A DNA stretch of 64,000 nt from Legionella gratiana (GTDB taxonomy: Bacteria > Pseudomonadota > Gammaproteobacteria > Legionellales > Legionellaceae): NCBI RefSeq assembly GCF_001467695.1, contig NZ_LNYE01000020.1, positions 336,681 through 400,680 on the forward strand, given 5' to 3'. Shown piece by piece: positions 27,939 through 40,481 of the stretch; position 1 is the first letter of the stretch, and every line of letters begins with the position of its first letter. Under the pieces are notes generated by a model. That model saw nothing but the letters and a program-made list of their open reading frames with translations, had not been told where the DNA came from and ran no database searches. Made by a program: the position numbers and the translations under genes.

Positions 27939-28796
27939 TTAGGGAGTTAACTGAGCTTCTTTTATTTCCTCTTCACTAAATTCTCTAACATAATTTCCTT
28001 TAAAATCAGTAAATACTCCACTAAAGTACCCTTCAAATTTACGTGGATGAAATAAAGTTCCTGCCCTTAAATGACTTTTAGCAACCACTTCTTGGACCTT
28101 TGGGCAGGGCTTTTTCGACAGAGGCTTACCTGATTCAAGTTCCAGACGTTTTTCATTTAATACAGTAAGAATTTCATTGGCTGCGTTATCTAACATTAAT
28201 TGTTGTTCTGCATTTCCTTCTCTATGTTCATTGTTAATATAAACATCTGCTCCTGTAGCACTATTAGCGGTATATTTTAAGAATCCAGGCCCAACGTATT
28301 TTTTTTCCTGTTTTATACTGTCAATTCGGATTCGACCGCGTTGTTCTATATCACGTTTAATCCGTCGCTCAATAACATCCGTATAATTTTCAGTAGCAAT
28401 ATTTACTGTGACTACTGGCAATTCTGATACTCCGTATTTTTTATAAAAATATTGAGCAAATATACCTTCCATAATAATCACATCGGTTGGATGAACTGTT
28501 TCTTCACCATTTCTAAGGTTTGACTTGAAATCAAAAAGTGGTTTTTTAATTGACTTTCCATGGTTCAATTCAGCGATATGTTCTTGCAATAAATCCAAAT
28601 GAAGCATGTCTGGTGTATCAAAATTTGTATTTTTTCGATAGTCCTCGAGATTCCTTCCTTCAGGTATCTCATGGTAATAATCATCCATATTTAATAGTTG
28701 CGCACTTATCCCATCTTTTTGCAACTTAGCGAGAAGTTGGTGGGATAAACCTGTTTTTCCAGAACCAGATGCACCACCAATAATTACAAAAAGCAT
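27939..28796 (-). CDS. Uridine kinase-like P-loop protein with C-terminal extension
   Basis: A 285-residue protein. Walker A is GGASGSGKTGLS at residues 7-18, the substrate-binding region is LLNMDDYYHE, followed by NFDTPDMLHLDLL and VIIMEGIFA, all typical of uridine/cytidine kinases. A further 80 residues beyond the kinase core end FSEEEIKEAQLTP, an acidic block that may be a Dot/Icm signal. GAGG precedes the ATG. Housekeeping udk is usually shorter (about 210 residues), so this may be a specialised paralogue. Confidence 0.82.
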   Translation of the reverse strand: MLFVIIGGASGSGKTGLSHQLLAKLQKDGISAQLLNMDDYYHEIPEGRNLEDYRKNTNFDTPDMLHLDLLQEHIAELNHGKSIKKPLFDFKSNLRNGEETVHPTDVIIMEGIFAQYFYKKYGVSELPVVTVNIATENYTDVIERRIKRDIEQRGRIRIDSIKQEKKYVGPGFLKYTANSATGADVYINNEHREGNAEQQLMLDNAANEILTVLNEKRLELESGKPLSKKPCPKVQEVVAKSHLRAGTLFHPRKFEGYFSGVFTDFKGNYVREFSEEEIKEAQLTP

Positions 28797-29329
28797 ATTA
28801 AACCTCGTATAAAGATAACAAAGATAACAAAAGATGCGGATTATATAGTTATATAATTAGATGCAGCAAATAAAAGCAGGGAATTCTTTATTAAATCACA
28901 TTAAATCATTATTAAGCTTTATTAGTTCTTGATTGAACTTAAACTTAAGAAAGAGTTTTGGTACACAGTAATGAACTCTTGAGCATAGAAATCACACCCA
29001 AGAGTTTTTACTTTTTGTGGAGAAAAGTGCTTGAATCTATTTAAAACCATCGTTTCATGGTCTAATAGTAGACCACCACGTATTCTGTTTTGTATAAAGA
29101 CCAATGGTAGACCTTATCAAATTCAGAAGCAATTAAGTGATCCTTTATACTATCACTGTAACCGAACAGAATTATATCCTGGCATAGGTGGTATCATTTG
29201 TCCAGAAATGTTTTATTAGATTATAATAATTTGATTTGATATTTTTAAATCAATTCGTTAATTACAAGAAATAACCCATTTGTGGAAACTTTACATGATC
29301 AGTTAAACTTAGATCACACAAACATAATA
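28797..29329. other. Intergenic region between gyrB and the uridine-kinase-like gene
   Basis: 533 bases. Two overlapping short open frames of about 60 codons exist on opposite strands (about 28922-29219), but neither has a ribosome binding site or recognisable similarity. It may hold a decayed gene. I see no terminator for gyrB that I would defend. Confidence 0.3.
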
Positions 29330-31759
<2,430 letters not shown>

Positions 31760-31913
31760 TTAACCCTGTTATGGTATTTTAAATACCTTATCATAGCATA
31801 GTTTGCATTGTGTTTATATGTGATTTAGGAACTTTGACTAAGGTAGATCATCTATCTTTTAATTCTTACTCGCCATGCTGTTTCTTCTGATGGGAAAGAG
31901 CCCTTATACTTTT

Positions 31914-31929
31914 TGTTTCACGTGAAACA
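31914..31929. promoter_or_regulatory. parS site 1 (ParB binding)
   Basis: TGTTTCACGTGAAACA, a perfect 16-base palindrome identical to the canonical chromosomal parS. It lies in the 338-base gap between gyrB and recF, about 4 kb from oriC. ParB loads here to drive origin segregation and condensin loading. Confidence 0.95.
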
Positions 31930-32085
31930 TTTTACTTTAGTTTATTTAGTCCCTGTTCTATAAAAAATGAAGCGATTTCTTATCTCGTGATTTTATTTAA
32001 ATTAAAGCCGTATAAATGCTAAGCTGTGCCTTGCTGGAAATGTTCGATTACTTACATAAATGACATACTATTTATGTAGGACTCA

Positions 32086-33144
32086 CTATAATATACCGTT
32101 ATTGATTTGATAGATTGCACTGTTATCGCTAGAAATGAGCTCCAGTAAACTATTAGAATTACTATTTGAAGTGATTACATATTGTCCGTTTCTTTTTAAT
32201 AAATAGGACATCACCTTTATTTGATGAGCCTCATCCAGTTCGGCGGCTAGATCATCAATTAAATATAAGCAGTTCTCTGCAACAAGATTTGCTTGAGCCA
32301 GTTTTAATGAGATTAAAATAATTTTTTGTTGACCTCTTGATAGAAAGTACTTAGCTTTATTATGACTGATTTCAACAATAAAATCCGCCTGATGTGCTCC
32401 ATGTTGCGTATACAATTTTTGCCTATCGCTTTCAAAGTTTTCAAACAATATCTGTTCTAAATTTTTGCCCGTATTTTTTTTATCCCATCCTTTAACATAT
32501 CTTAACTTACAATCAAGTTCACTGAGCTCAAGAAGCACTAAAGTAAATTCACGTTCCCATTGAATAAAATATTCCTCTCTCAATAAATGCAGTTGATTAG
32601 CTAATTGATTTAATTGCTTATCCCAAGGAATAAATTGAGTATAAGGTGCATGTACTTTTAATAGAGCATTGCGCTGTTTAAGAACTCGCTTATATTCTTT
32701 CCATATAGAAAAGTAATCGTGTTTCACGTGAAACAATCCCCAGTCCAATAAATTTCTTCTTACAGAAGGACCTGCATCAATAATTTGAAATAGATCAGAG
32801 TAAAAAATCTGACAAGGTAATGCATAAGCTAATTGACTGGTAGTAGAACAAAATTGATTGTTCAACTTAACTTGAGTAGCTCCAGAATAAGACTTTTGAA
32901 TACTAATTGTTTCTTCATTTATACCTCTAGCAAATACAGTCAAAGAAGGTTGACCATGCGAAATAATCGGTGAAATTTCTCGAGTTCGAAATGAATGACC
33001 ACAACTTAAAAGATAAAAGGCTTCAAGAACAGAAGTTTTTCCACTTCCATTGGGTCCAAGAATAAAATTAAATCTCGAATTTAATTCGAGATGAGCTGAT
33101 AAAATATTGCGTAAGTGATGAATCTTTAATTCAGTAAGGATCAT
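32086..33144 (-). CDS. recF: DNA replication and repair protein RecF
   Basis: A 352-residue SMC-like ATPase that helps load RecA at gaps. Walker A is GPNGSGKTSVLEA, the ABC signature FLSRGQQKIIL, and Walker B LYLIDDLAAELDE. The start overlaps the dnaN stop by four bases (ATGA). The DNA at 32720-32735 is a perfect parS palindrome read as the residues LFHVKH, so this part of the protein is constrained by two functions. Confidence 0.97.
   Translation of the reverse strand: MILTELKIHHLRNILSAHLELNSRFNFILGPNGSGKTSVLEAFYLLSCGHSFRTREISPIISHGQPSLTVFARGINEETISIQKSYSGATQVKLNNQFCSTTSQLAYALPCQIFYSDLFQIIDAGPSVRRNLLDWGLFHVKHDYFSIWKEYKRVLKQRNALLKVHAPYTQFIPWDKQLNQLANQLHLLREEYFIQWEREFTLVLLELSELDCKLRYVKGWDKKNTGKNLEQILFENFESDRQKLYTQHGAHQADFIVEISHNKAKYFLSRGQQKIILISLKLAQANLVAENCLYLIDDLAAELDEAHQIKVMSYLLKRNGQYVITSNSNSNSLLELISSDNSAIYQINNGIL
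32720..32735. promoter_or_regulatory. parS site 2, inside recF
   Basis: A second perfect TGTTTCACGTGAAACA, 806 bases from site 1 and embedded in the recF coding sequence (GLFHVKHDY region). Confidence 0.95.
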
Positions 33145-34244
33145 ATTTTCATAGGCATGATAATATATTGATAATGATCATCATCTAATGATTCGATTAA
33201 AATACTACTGTCCGTATTTGATAAAGACAAACGAATTCGCCCTTCACCAAAATGAGAAAGAACATCTAATAAATAAATTGCATTCAAACCAATTTTTAAT
33301 TCATCACCTTCTGTTTCAGCAGTTAATGACTCTACAGCCTCTTCTTGTTCATTATTGTTAGCAATTAAAGTGAGCATCCCTGGTTGCAAATGAAGCATAA
33401 CAGCCTTTGATTTTTCATGTGCTAAAATAACGATACGCGATAATGAACGCTTAAGAACAGAACAATCAATAAGAATATGCTTATCTTGATTTCTTGGAAT
33501 TGCTTTAGTATATGGTGGAAAACGTGCCTCAATAAGTTTTGATAAAAATGTAAACTGCCGAGTTACCAATTTAAAATGAGACTTTCCTGCCGCTAATAAA
33601 ATCTCTTCATCATCAATATAATTAAGAATCCGTAATAACTCTTGAACTCCCTTTTTAGGTACTAATAATTTTTTGTCACTAGAATTAGAACATGGATAAC
33701 GGCAAATAGCCATTCTATGTCCATCCGTAGCAACAGCAGAAATAAGATTAGGTTCAAAATCAAGAAACAAACCATTGAGAAAAACACGAACGTCTTGTTG
33801 AGCCATTGCAAAATGAGTTGACTGCAATAATTTCAATAAAACCAAACGCGGAAGAGTTAATTCAACCTCATTGCATTCATCTTCACTGAGGGGATAACCC
33901 TCTGCAGGTAAAGTAGTAAGCTTAAAAGAACTACGTCCTTGTTTAATGGTTAAAAGTGCATTATTAACAAGCACATCAGGGCTTGTTTCATCATCAAGAG
34001 AACGAATAATATCAATGAACTTTTTCGCTGGAACAGTGATACTTCCTGAACTCTGTTTGGATTCACAAGCGACTTGAGCCGAAATTTCGATTTCTAAATC
34101 CGTTGCAGTAATATTTAATAAACCATCAGACAATTTAAGAAAGAAATTAGACAATATAGCTAAAGATTGCTTTTTATCTACAGCCCCAGCAACAGTAAGT
34201 AACAGGGGAAGTAAGTCCTCTTTTCTAAGAGTAAATTCAAACAA
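33141..34244 (-). CDS. dnaN: DNA polymerase III beta sliding clamp
   Basis: A 367-residue clamp with three repeated domains. Recognisable segments are LAILSNFFLKL, the FLNGLFLDF strand, ATDGHRMAIC and the C-terminal YQYIIMPMKI. The start is a TTG, with AGGAG seven bases upstream and no upstream in-frame ATG, an unusual start for this gene. It overlaps recF by four bases and follows dnaA. Confidence 0.97.
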   Translation of the reverse strand: MFEFTLRKEDLLPLLLTVAGAVDKKQSLAILSNFFLKLSDGLLNITATDLEIEISAQVACESKQSSGSITVPAKKFIDIIRSLDDETSPDVLVNNALLTIKQGRSSFKLTTLPAEGYPLSEDECNEVELTLPRLVLLKLLQSTHFAMAQQDVRVFLNGLFLDFEPNLISAVATDGHRMAICRYPCSNSSDKKLLVPKKGVQELLRILNYIDDEEILLAAGKSHFKLVTRQFTFLSKLIEARFPPYTKAIPRNQDKHILIDCSVLKRSLSRIVILAHEKSKAVMLHLQPGMLTLIANNNEQEEAVESLTAETEGDELKIGLNAIYLLDVLSHFGEGRIRLSLSNTDSSILIESLDDDHYQYIIMPMKI

Positions 34245-34313
34245 AATAGAACTCCTAATTAATCACAGAAATAAGTAAAATCTCTAAGAGAATATTCACA
34301 TACCCTCAATCCA

Positions 34314-35687
34314 TTAAGAAGATAGGATACGCATTAAATTCTTATAGTCTTCAGCAAAATCACTGTCATCTTGAATTAATTCCTTAACCTTTCTGCATGC
34401 ATGAATTACCGTTGTATGGTCTCTACCACCAAAATGATCCCCAATCTCAGGCAAACTATGGTTCGTAAGCTCTTTACTTAAAGCCATCGCCATTTGTCGA
34501 GGTCTTGCAATAGAACGACTACGGCGCTTTGATAACAAATCAGCCACTTTAACTTTATAATACTCAGCAACAGTCTTTTGAATATTCTCAATTGTAACTA
34601 ATTTATCTTGTAATGCGAGAAGATCGCGCAAAGCTTCATGTACAAATTCAATAGTAATTGGTTTTCCAGTAAAATGAGCATTGGCAATAACTCGACGTAA
34701 TGCTCCTTCAAGCTCTCTAACATTGGATCGAATCCGTTTCGCGATAAAGAAAGCCACTTCATAAGGCAATTCAATATTTGACTGTTCCGCTTTACTGATT
34801 AAAATAGCAACTCGAGTTTCTAGTTCAGGAGGTTCTACAGCTACAGTTAATCCCCAACCAAATCGAGATTTCAACCGCTCTTCCATACCTTCAATTTCTT
34901 TAGGATATCGATCACTGGTTAAAATAATTTGTTGTTGTCCCTCCAGTAATGCATTAAAAGTATGAAAAAACTCTTCTTGAGATCGATCTTTACCCGCAAA
35001 AAATTGTATATCATCAATAAGTAATGCATTTAATGAGCGATAAAAACGTTTAAACTCATTGATTGAATTCGTCTGAATCGCTTTAACCATATCGGCAACA
35101 AAACGTTCTGAGTGTAAATACAATATCTTGGCATCAGGGTTATTTTTTAATATGGAATTACCAATAGCATGCATTAAATGAGTTTTTCCTAAGCCCACAC
35201 CACCATAAATAAATAGTGGATTGTATGCGTCACCAGGACGCTCAGCAACTTGCATTGACGCAGCACGAGCCAATTGGTTGGAGTTCCCCTCCACAAAACT
35301 TTCAAAAACGAATTTTTTATTTAAATGGCTGCTCTTATAATCAACAGCCTTTTTAGGTGTCGCCTTAACAGTAGAATTGACAGGGACTGTTACTTGCGAT
35401 CGAAACGTTCCAGAAGAACTTGAATCAGAATCTGTACTTTTAGTTTTACTTCCAATTTCAATAGAAACCGATTTAATTTCATCACCACAAAGCTGATTAA
35501 TTAACTCTTCAATTCGAGAAAAAAAATGCTTTTTAACCCAATCTACAACAAATCGATTAGGTGCCAATAAAATCAAACGCTGCTCATCTGTATGAGCTTG
35601 TAAAGGGCGCAACCAAGTATTGAATTGTTGAGCAGAATACTCATCTTGCAATAGACCTAAACACTTTTGCCAAACAGATGCTGACAC
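34314..35687 (-). CDS. dnaA: Chromosomal replication initiator DnaA
   Basis: A 457-residue AAA+ initiator. Domain I is [20 protein letters not shown], and domain II is a Ser/Thr-rich linker (80-120). Domain III has Walker [11 protein letters not shown], Walker [10 protein letters not shown] and sensor/Arg finger regions. Domain IV carries the signature [12 protein letters not shown]. The start is best placed at a GTG with AGGAG seven bases upstream, giving MSASVWQKC. An ATG five codons further upstream overlaps this Shine-Dalgarno and is less likely. Confidence 0.97.
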   Translation of the reverse strand: MSASVWQKCLGLLQDEYSAQQFNTWLRPLQAHTDEQRLILLAPNRFVVDWVKKHFFSRIEELINQLCGDEIKSVSIEIGSKTKSTDSDSSSSGTFRSQVTVPVNSTVKATPKKAVDYKSSHLNKKFVFESFVEGNSNQLARAASMQVAERPGDAYNPLFIYGGVGLGKTHLMHAIGNSILKNNPDAKILYLHSERFVADMVKAIQTNSINEFKRFYRSLNALLIDDIQFFAGKDRSQEEFFHTFNALLEGQQQIILTSDRYPKEIEGMEERLKSRFGWGLTVAVEPPELETRVAILISKAEQSNIELPYEVAFFIAKRIRSNVRELEGALRRVIANAHFTGKPITIEFVHEALRDLLALQDKLVTIENIQKTVAEYYKVKVADLLSKRRSRSIARPRQMAMALSKELTNHSLPEIGDHFGGRDHTTVIHACRKVKELIQDDSDFAEDYKNLMRILSS

Positions 35688-35735
35688 AACGTAACTCCTC
35701 ATCAAAGAAGAATGATAATAAGAATAGTTAAAACC

Positions 35736-35895
35736 AATTAACGTGAGTTCAATATAAAAATATAGTGTTTTTTTATACCGAACTGATTTAATTTAGAACT
35801 GGATCCAGTATAAATGCCGCGCATTTTACGAGATAACGTTCGTTTAGCGATAGTAAAGTCATACAAATGCCTTCTATATCGAACTCACGTTAATT
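35736..35895. mobile_element. MITE-like element (family A) at the edge of oriC
   Basis: A 160-base element bounded by perfect 15-base terminal inverted repeats, AATTAACGTGAGTTC (35736-35750) and GAACTCACGTTAATT (35881-35895). It has no coding capacity. The interior contains GTTTTTTTATACCGAACTGA, GGATCCAGTATAAATGCCGC and the reverse of the TCGCTAAACGAACGTT module also seen at 62871-62887 and 43859-43875. The right end overlaps the first DnaA box by two bases. Confidence 0.75.
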
Positions 35896-36440
35896 ATCCA
35901 CAGTATTAAAAATATGCCACTGAAAGTACCTGGACAGCAAGATAATTAAGCATGAAAAATTTACATGAAGCTAGAAAAAGATTTCTTCAGTTCACTAAGG
36001 GCAGCTGCAGGTGAATTATACTCAGGGTTTACTATAAAGGAAAGTTATCCACAAAAAAAGTATGGGCCATTCTAGAAACAGTAACGATAAGTTTTAAAAT
36101 GGTGTGAAGTTATCTATGAATAAATAGGATCAAAAAACGAGTATAAGTTGATAATAACACTGTGCATAAATCAAATCAGAAAATTACATACAGATAGATC
36201 ACAAGAATAAAAAGAGGTTGTGAACAGAATTAAAGTATAAAAAACTAATTGATTTTTATAGAAATTTAACACTTATTAACAAATTTTATGTTACTAATAA
36301 CAATAAAAAATTTTTAAATAAAAAAATAATGTTACTAATGGCAACCGAAAAATTATCAGTAGATAATCTATAAAGAAACAAAAAATAATCAATCGCAAAA
36401 TTGACAGTAGAAAAAAAGTTCTCTATTATTGCGAGCCTTA
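35894..36440. other. Origin of replication oriC
   Basis: DnaA boxes TTATCCACA occur at 35894-35902 and 36045-36053 (perfect, same strand), and TGTGCATAA at 36161-36169 (reverse of TTATGCACA). A degenerate TTATCTATG occurs at about 36110. A very AT-rich stretch at about 36230-36420 is a candidate unwinding element. The location between dnaA and rpmH is the classic arrangement. Confidence 0.88.
36401..36429 (+). promoter_or_regulatory. rpmH operon promoter
   Basis: TTGACA (36401-36406), a 17-base spacer and TATTAT (36424-36429). It is a near-consensus sigma-70 promoter 34 bases before the rpmH start. Confidence 0.85.
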
Positions 36441-36462
36441 GAATTTTATTAACAGGTTCATC

Positions 36463-36597
36463 ATGAAACGCACCTTTCAACCCAGTAATTTAAAGCGCAA
36501 ACGCGATCACGGTTTTCGTCAGCGTATGGCTACTCGTGCAGGTAGATTAGTAATCAAGCGTCGTCGTGCTAAAGGTCGCAAACGTTTGACTGCTTAA
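36463..36597 (+). CDS. rpmH: 50S ribosomal protein L34
   Basis: A 44-residue basic protein, [19 protein letters not shown] and then [16 protein letters not shown] residues, ending [11 protein letters not shown]. It has the full family length. The stop codon is directly followed by the GTG start of rnpA, so translation is coupled. Confidence 0.98.
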   Translation: MKRTFQPSNLKRKRDHGFRQRMATRAGRLVIKRRRAKGRKRLTA

Positions 36598-36942
36598 GTG
36601 TTTGCATTTAAAAAAACACAGCGATTACTCACGAAAAATGACTATAATCATGTGTTTGAAGAAGCGAAAAAAATTGTAACAACCGAATTCATTATTCTTT
36701 ATAGAGAGAATAACCTAGGTTATGCAAGACTAGGGCTTGCGTTATCAAAAAAAGTGATAGCCAAAGCCCATGATCGGAATCGTATCAAACGGCTGTTAAG
36801 AGAAAGCTTTCGTCATGAAGAATTACCAGCAGTCGATGTAGTTTTTTTAGCAAGACAAGGCGTTGCAAAACAAACAAATGCATATATAAACGCTAAATTG
36901 GGCAAAACATGGAAAAAAATAACCTCACTTTACGAAAAGTAA
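36598..36942 (+). CDS. rnpA: Ribonuclease P protein component
   Basis: A 114-residue basic protein that assists the RNase P RNA in tRNA 5' maturation. The signature is [20 protein letters not shown] followed by [10 protein letters not shown]. The start is GTG immediately after the rpmH stop. It overlaps yidD by 34 bases, as in most proteobacteria. Confidence 0.96.
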   Translation: MFAFKKTQRLLTKNDYNHVFEEAKKIVTTEFIILYRENNLGYARLGLALSKKVIAKAHDRNRIKRLLRESFRHEELPAVDVVFLARQGVAKQTNAYINAKLGKTWKKITSLYEK

Positions 36943-37157
36943 TCTGTTTACCCGTTAAATTATATCAATATTTGATTAGCCCCTTGTTGAGGCCAAGCTG
37001 CCGTTATTATCCGAGTTGTTCACAATATGCTGAAAGTGCTATCATGCAATGCGGCATAACCAAAGGTTTATGGATGGCTCTTAAAAGAGTATTACGCTGC
37101 CATCCATGGTCTAAAGGTGGTTATGATCCTGTACTTCCTAACAATGAGAATTTTTGA
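36909..37157 (+). CDS. yidD: Membrane protein insertion efficiency factor YidD
   Basis: An 82-residue protein with the family signature [20 protein letters not shown] and the C-terminal [14 protein letters not shown]. It assists insertion together with YidC. Its TGA overlaps the yidC ATG (TGATG). Confidence 0.96.
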   Translation: MEKNNLTLRKVICLPVKLYQYLISPLLRPSCRYYPSCSQYAESAIMQCGITKGLWMALKRVLRCHPWSKGGYDPVLPNNENF

Positions 37158-38827
37158 TGGATATACGACGAGTTATTTTATATGCGGCGCTTGCGCTGGT
37201 AAGTTTATCACTTTGGAATGCTTGGCAAATAGACTATCCTACTAAGCCAGTGCAAACAGAAAATACCGTCAACAATGAACAAAGCGGTGCATCTTTGTTA
37301 CCACAAATGGTTCCATCCAATGTTTCTGCCGCAACACCAATAACCCCAACTACGGAAACACAAACAAATAACGCGTCACAAATTCATGTTAAAACAGACG
37401 TTTTGGATGTAACTATTGACTTACAGCAAGGCGATGTGGTTTCAAGTGAGTTGCTTGCTTATCCACAAAGTGTTGATGAAAAGAACAAACCTTTTCTTCT
37501 TTTACAAAATCAACCTAATGAGCGCTATATTGCGAGTAGCAATCTTTTTGTAGCTTCGAAACAAAATGTACAATCACTTAATTTTAATTTTACATCGTCA
37601 CAACAACAATATGAGTTAGGTCCTGATCAACAGCAATTAGTTGTAACTCTTAATGGTAAAAATGAGGACGGACTTGATGTAAAAAAAGAATTTATTTTTA
37701 CTAAGGGCAGTTACCTTATTGATGTGAATTACACGATTGAAAATAAAGGAGGTAGTGAATGGACTGGGTACATGAATACTCAATTGATACGCAGTTCTCC
37801 AAAGGAAGATAAATCAAGTGTATTCCATGTAGGATCCTATACGGGTTCTTCTTATTCTGAGCCTGGAAAACATCGTTATCAGAAAGTAAGCTTTAGTGAT
37901 ATGAATAAGGCTAATTTAGATGTTGATAGTAAAGGTGGCTGGGTTGCTATGCAGCAACATTATTTTTTAAGTGCCTGGATTCCTGATCCTAATTCTACAA
38001 ATAAATTTTATACTCGAGCTGTCAATAATGATTACACCATAGGTGCTGTAAGTCAGCCAATAGTTCTTCAACCTAACCAACAGAAAACAATAGGTTCTAA
38101 GCTTTATGTTGGTCCAGAAATTACGAGTGTGCTTAAAACCATTGCTCCTTCGCTTGATCTCACCGTTGACTATGGCATTTTATGGTTCTTATCTTCATTA
38201 CTTTTCTCTTTGATGAAGGTTATCAATAATTTTGTAGGTAATTGGGGATGGTCTATTGTCTTAGTAACAGTTTTGATTAAGTTGGCATTTTATCGTTTAT
38301 CCGCAGCGAGTTATAAATCAATGGCTGGGATGCGAAAGCTACAGCCAAAATTACAAGCATTACGTGAACGTTATGGCGATGATAAAGCAAAAATTAGTCA
38401 AGCCACTATGGAGTTGTACAAGCAGGAGAAAGTTAATCCATTAGGTGGTTGTTTGCCAATTTTAATTCAAATTCCAGTTTTTATTGCTCTTTATTGGGTT
38501 TTATTAGAGAGTGTTGAGTTAAGACAAGCACCCTTTATTTTCTGGATTAAAGATCTATCTGATGCAGATCCTTACCATGTGTTGCCATTGATTATGGGAG
38601 CAACAATGCTAATCCAACAAAAGTTAAATCCAGCACCACCTGATCCAATGCAGGCGAAGGTAATGATGTTTTTACCTGTACTATTCACAGGCTTATTTTG
38701 GGGGTTTCCAGCCGGTTTAGTGTTGTATTGGATTGTGAATAATACTTTGTCTATATTGCAACAATGGTATATTACACGTAAATTTTCTGACGAAAAGCCC
38801 ACTAAAAAACTTGTTACTGTCAAATAA
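37157..38827 (+). CDS. yidC: Membrane protein insertase YidC
   Basis: A 556-residue inner-membrane insertase. The N-terminal span (residues 5-22) is followed by a long periplasmic P1 domain (about 60-340) and five C-terminal spans, including [20 protein letters not shown] and the conserved [20 protein letters not shown]. The start ATG overlaps the yidD stop. mnmE begins right after its stop codon. Confidence 0.97.
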   Translation: MDIRRVILYAALALVSLSLWNAWQIDYPTKPVQTENTVNNEQSGASLLPQMVPSNVSAATPITPTTETQTNNASQIHVKTDVLDVTIDLQQGDVVSSELLAYPQSVDEKNKPFLLLQNQPNERYIASSNLFVASKQNVQSLNFNFTSSQQQYELGPDQQQLVVTLNGKNEDGLDVKKEFIFTKGSYLIDVNYTIENKGGSEWTGYMNTQLIRSSPKEDKSSVFHVGSYTGSSYSEPGKHRYQKVSFSDMNKANLDVDSKGGWVAMQQHYFLSAWIPDPNSTNKFYTRAVNNDYTIGAVSQPIVLQPNQQKTIGSKLYVGPEITSVLKTIAPSLDLTVDYGILWFLSSLLFSLMKVINNFVGNWGWSIVLVTVLIKLAFYRLSAASYKSMAGMRKLQPKLQALRERYGDDKAKISQATMELYKQEKVNPLGGCLPILIQIPVFIALYWVLLESVELRQAPFIFWIKDLSDADPYHVLPLIMGATMLIQQKLNPAPPDPMQAKVMMFLPVLFTGLFWGFPAGLVLYWIVNNTLSILQQWYITRKFSDEKPTKKLVTVK

Positions 38828-40180
38828 ATGGTTACAGAAACGATTGTAGCTATAGCAACTCCACCTGGAAGAGGTGGGGTTGGTATTCTCAGATTATCGG
38901 GACCTGAAGCATATTCGATTGCAGTTACTTTAAATGGTAATAAGCTCTTACAGCCTCGATTGGCTACCTTTTGTTCTTTTTATTCTTGTTCTCAAATACC
39001 GAAAGAAGAGTTAATCGATCAAGGAATAATGATTTATTTTAAAGAACCTCACTCGTTCACTGGTGAAGATGTAGTCGAAATCCAAGCTCACGGCGCTCCA
39101 ATTGTTCTTGATAGGTTAACTAAAGAATGCATCAATTTAGGTGCTCGCATGGCGCGGCCCGGAGAGTTTTCCGAACGAGCTTTTTTAAATGATAAAATCG
39201 ATTTAACTCAAGCAGAAGCTATAGCTGATTTAATTCAATCCAGTTCACAAACAGCAGCAAGAATGGCATTAAAATCATTACAGGGAGAGTTTTCACAAAA
39301 AATTAATCAGTTAAATGAGCAGATTATTCATTTACGTTTGTATGTTGAGGCTGCGATTGATTTTCCAGAGGAAGAAATTGACTTTCTTAATGATGGTACA
39401 GTTGCTCAGTTGTTACAAAATATTTTAAATGAATTAGATATTATACGTTCCCAAGCCAATCAAGGTGTTCTTTTGCGCGAGGGACTATCTGTAGTTATTG
39501 CTGGGAAACCTAATGCGGGTAAATCAACACTCATTAATAGTTTGGCGGGTCGGGATGTTGCTATAGTAACTGAAATTGCTGGTACTACTCGTGATGTAAT
39601 GCGAGAACATATTTTACTCGATGATATTCCGTTACACATCATTGATACTGCGGGTTTACGTGATTCTGATGATATAGTAGAGAAAGAAGGAATAAAGCGA
39701 GCTTGGCAAGAGCTAAAAAAAGCTGATTGTGTTTTATTAGTTGTCGAGATCAATGATTTAGAACATCATTACGATTTAACCCAAGAAATTCGGATGGCTT
39801 TACCAGCAGAAGTCCCTATTATTACTCTATTTAATAAAATCGATACTTTAAATCGCTCCCCACAAGCTGAAAATTATTCAGTATATCTCTCTGCAAAATC
39901 TGGTGAAGGAATTGATCTTTTAAAGCAATTGATAAAACAGGTTGTAGGCTATCAACCTAATGAGGGGCAATTTCTTGCACGAAGACGTCATTTACAGGCT
40001 TTAGATGAAGCAAAAAATGTACTGCTTATAGGACAACAACAATTGGCGGAACATCGAGCAGGAGAATTACTTGCAGAGGATTTGCGCCTTGCTCATCAAA
40101 AACTAGGTGAAATAACCGGAGAATTCAGTTCTGATGATCTATTAGGGCGTATTTTTTCAAGCTTTTGTATTGGTAAATAA
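38828..40180 (+). CDS. mnmE: tRNA modification GTPase MnmE
   Basis: A 450-residue GTPase that, with MnmG, installs the cmnm5 group on U34 of tRNAs. The N-terminal folate-binding domain has [15 protein letters not shown]. The G domain (about 215-375) has G1 [11 protein letters not shown]3 DTAGLRD and G4 NKID. The C-terminal motif is FCIGK with the catalytic cysteine. The start is contiguous with the yidC stop. Confidence 0.97.
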   Translation: MVTETIVAIATPPGRGGVGILRLSGPEAYSIAVTLNGNKLLQPRLATFCSFYSCSQIPKEELIDQGIMIYFKEPHSFTGEDVVEIQAHGAPIVLDRLTKECINLGARMARPGEFSERAFLNDKIDLTQAEAIADLIQSSSQTAARMALKSLQGEFSQKINQLNEQIIHLRLYVEAAIDFPEEEIDFLNDGTVAQLLQNILNELDIIRSQANQGVLLREGLSVVIAGKPNAGKSTLINSLAGRDVAIVTEIAGTTRDVMREHILLDDIPLHIIDTAGLRDSDDIVEKEGIKRAWQELKKADCVLLVVEINDLEHHYDLTQEIRMALPAEVPIITLFNKIDTLNRSPQAENYSVYLSAKSGEGIDLLKQLIKQVVGYQPNEGQFLARRRHLQALDEAKNVLLIGQQQLAEHRAGELLAEDLRLAHQKLGEITGEFSSDDLLGRIFSSFCIGK

Positions 40181-40195
40181 CGTTCTAAATAAAAA

Positions 40196-40244
40196 CAGTT
40201 CGCTATAAAAAAAACACTTTATTTTTTATGTGGAACTCACGTTT
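40196..40244. repeat. Family A repeat downstream of mnmE
   Basis: ACAGTTCGCTATAAAAAAAA at the left pairs with TTTTTTATGTGGAACTCACG at the right, with mismatches. It probably terminates the rpmH-mnmE operon. Confidence 0.65.
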
Positions 40245-40446
40245 ACCAAAAACAAGTTACTCAATATTTTAGGTCTCGTAAAACTGCTCTGGACGGAGTG
40301 GAAGAATTTTCTTATGTATTATGGATAAAGAATTTATTTCTTTTAACTAACCCATTATAAATCATTCGCTTACAAAACTAGGGACAGGAAAATAAGCTGA
40401 ATTCCTTTTCTTGCAAAATAAGTCAACTCCTCAAGAAGATTTAATG

Positions 40447-40475
40447 TTGACATAAAAATCGCATCGATCAATAAT
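40447..40475 (+). promoter_or_regulatory. Promoter of island paralogue 1
   Basis: TTGACA (40447-40452), 17 bases, AATAAT (40470-40475). The identical pair of boxes with identical spacing stands at 45826-45854 before paralogue 2, which is good comparative support. Confidence 0.75.
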
Positions 40476-40481
40476 TATACA

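Noticed and set aside
28922..29219. Two overlapping frames of about 60 codons on opposite strands between gyrB and the uridine-kinase-like gene
   Set aside because: Neither has a ribosome site or recognisable sequence, and one needs a TTG start. They could be a decayed gene but cannot be supported.
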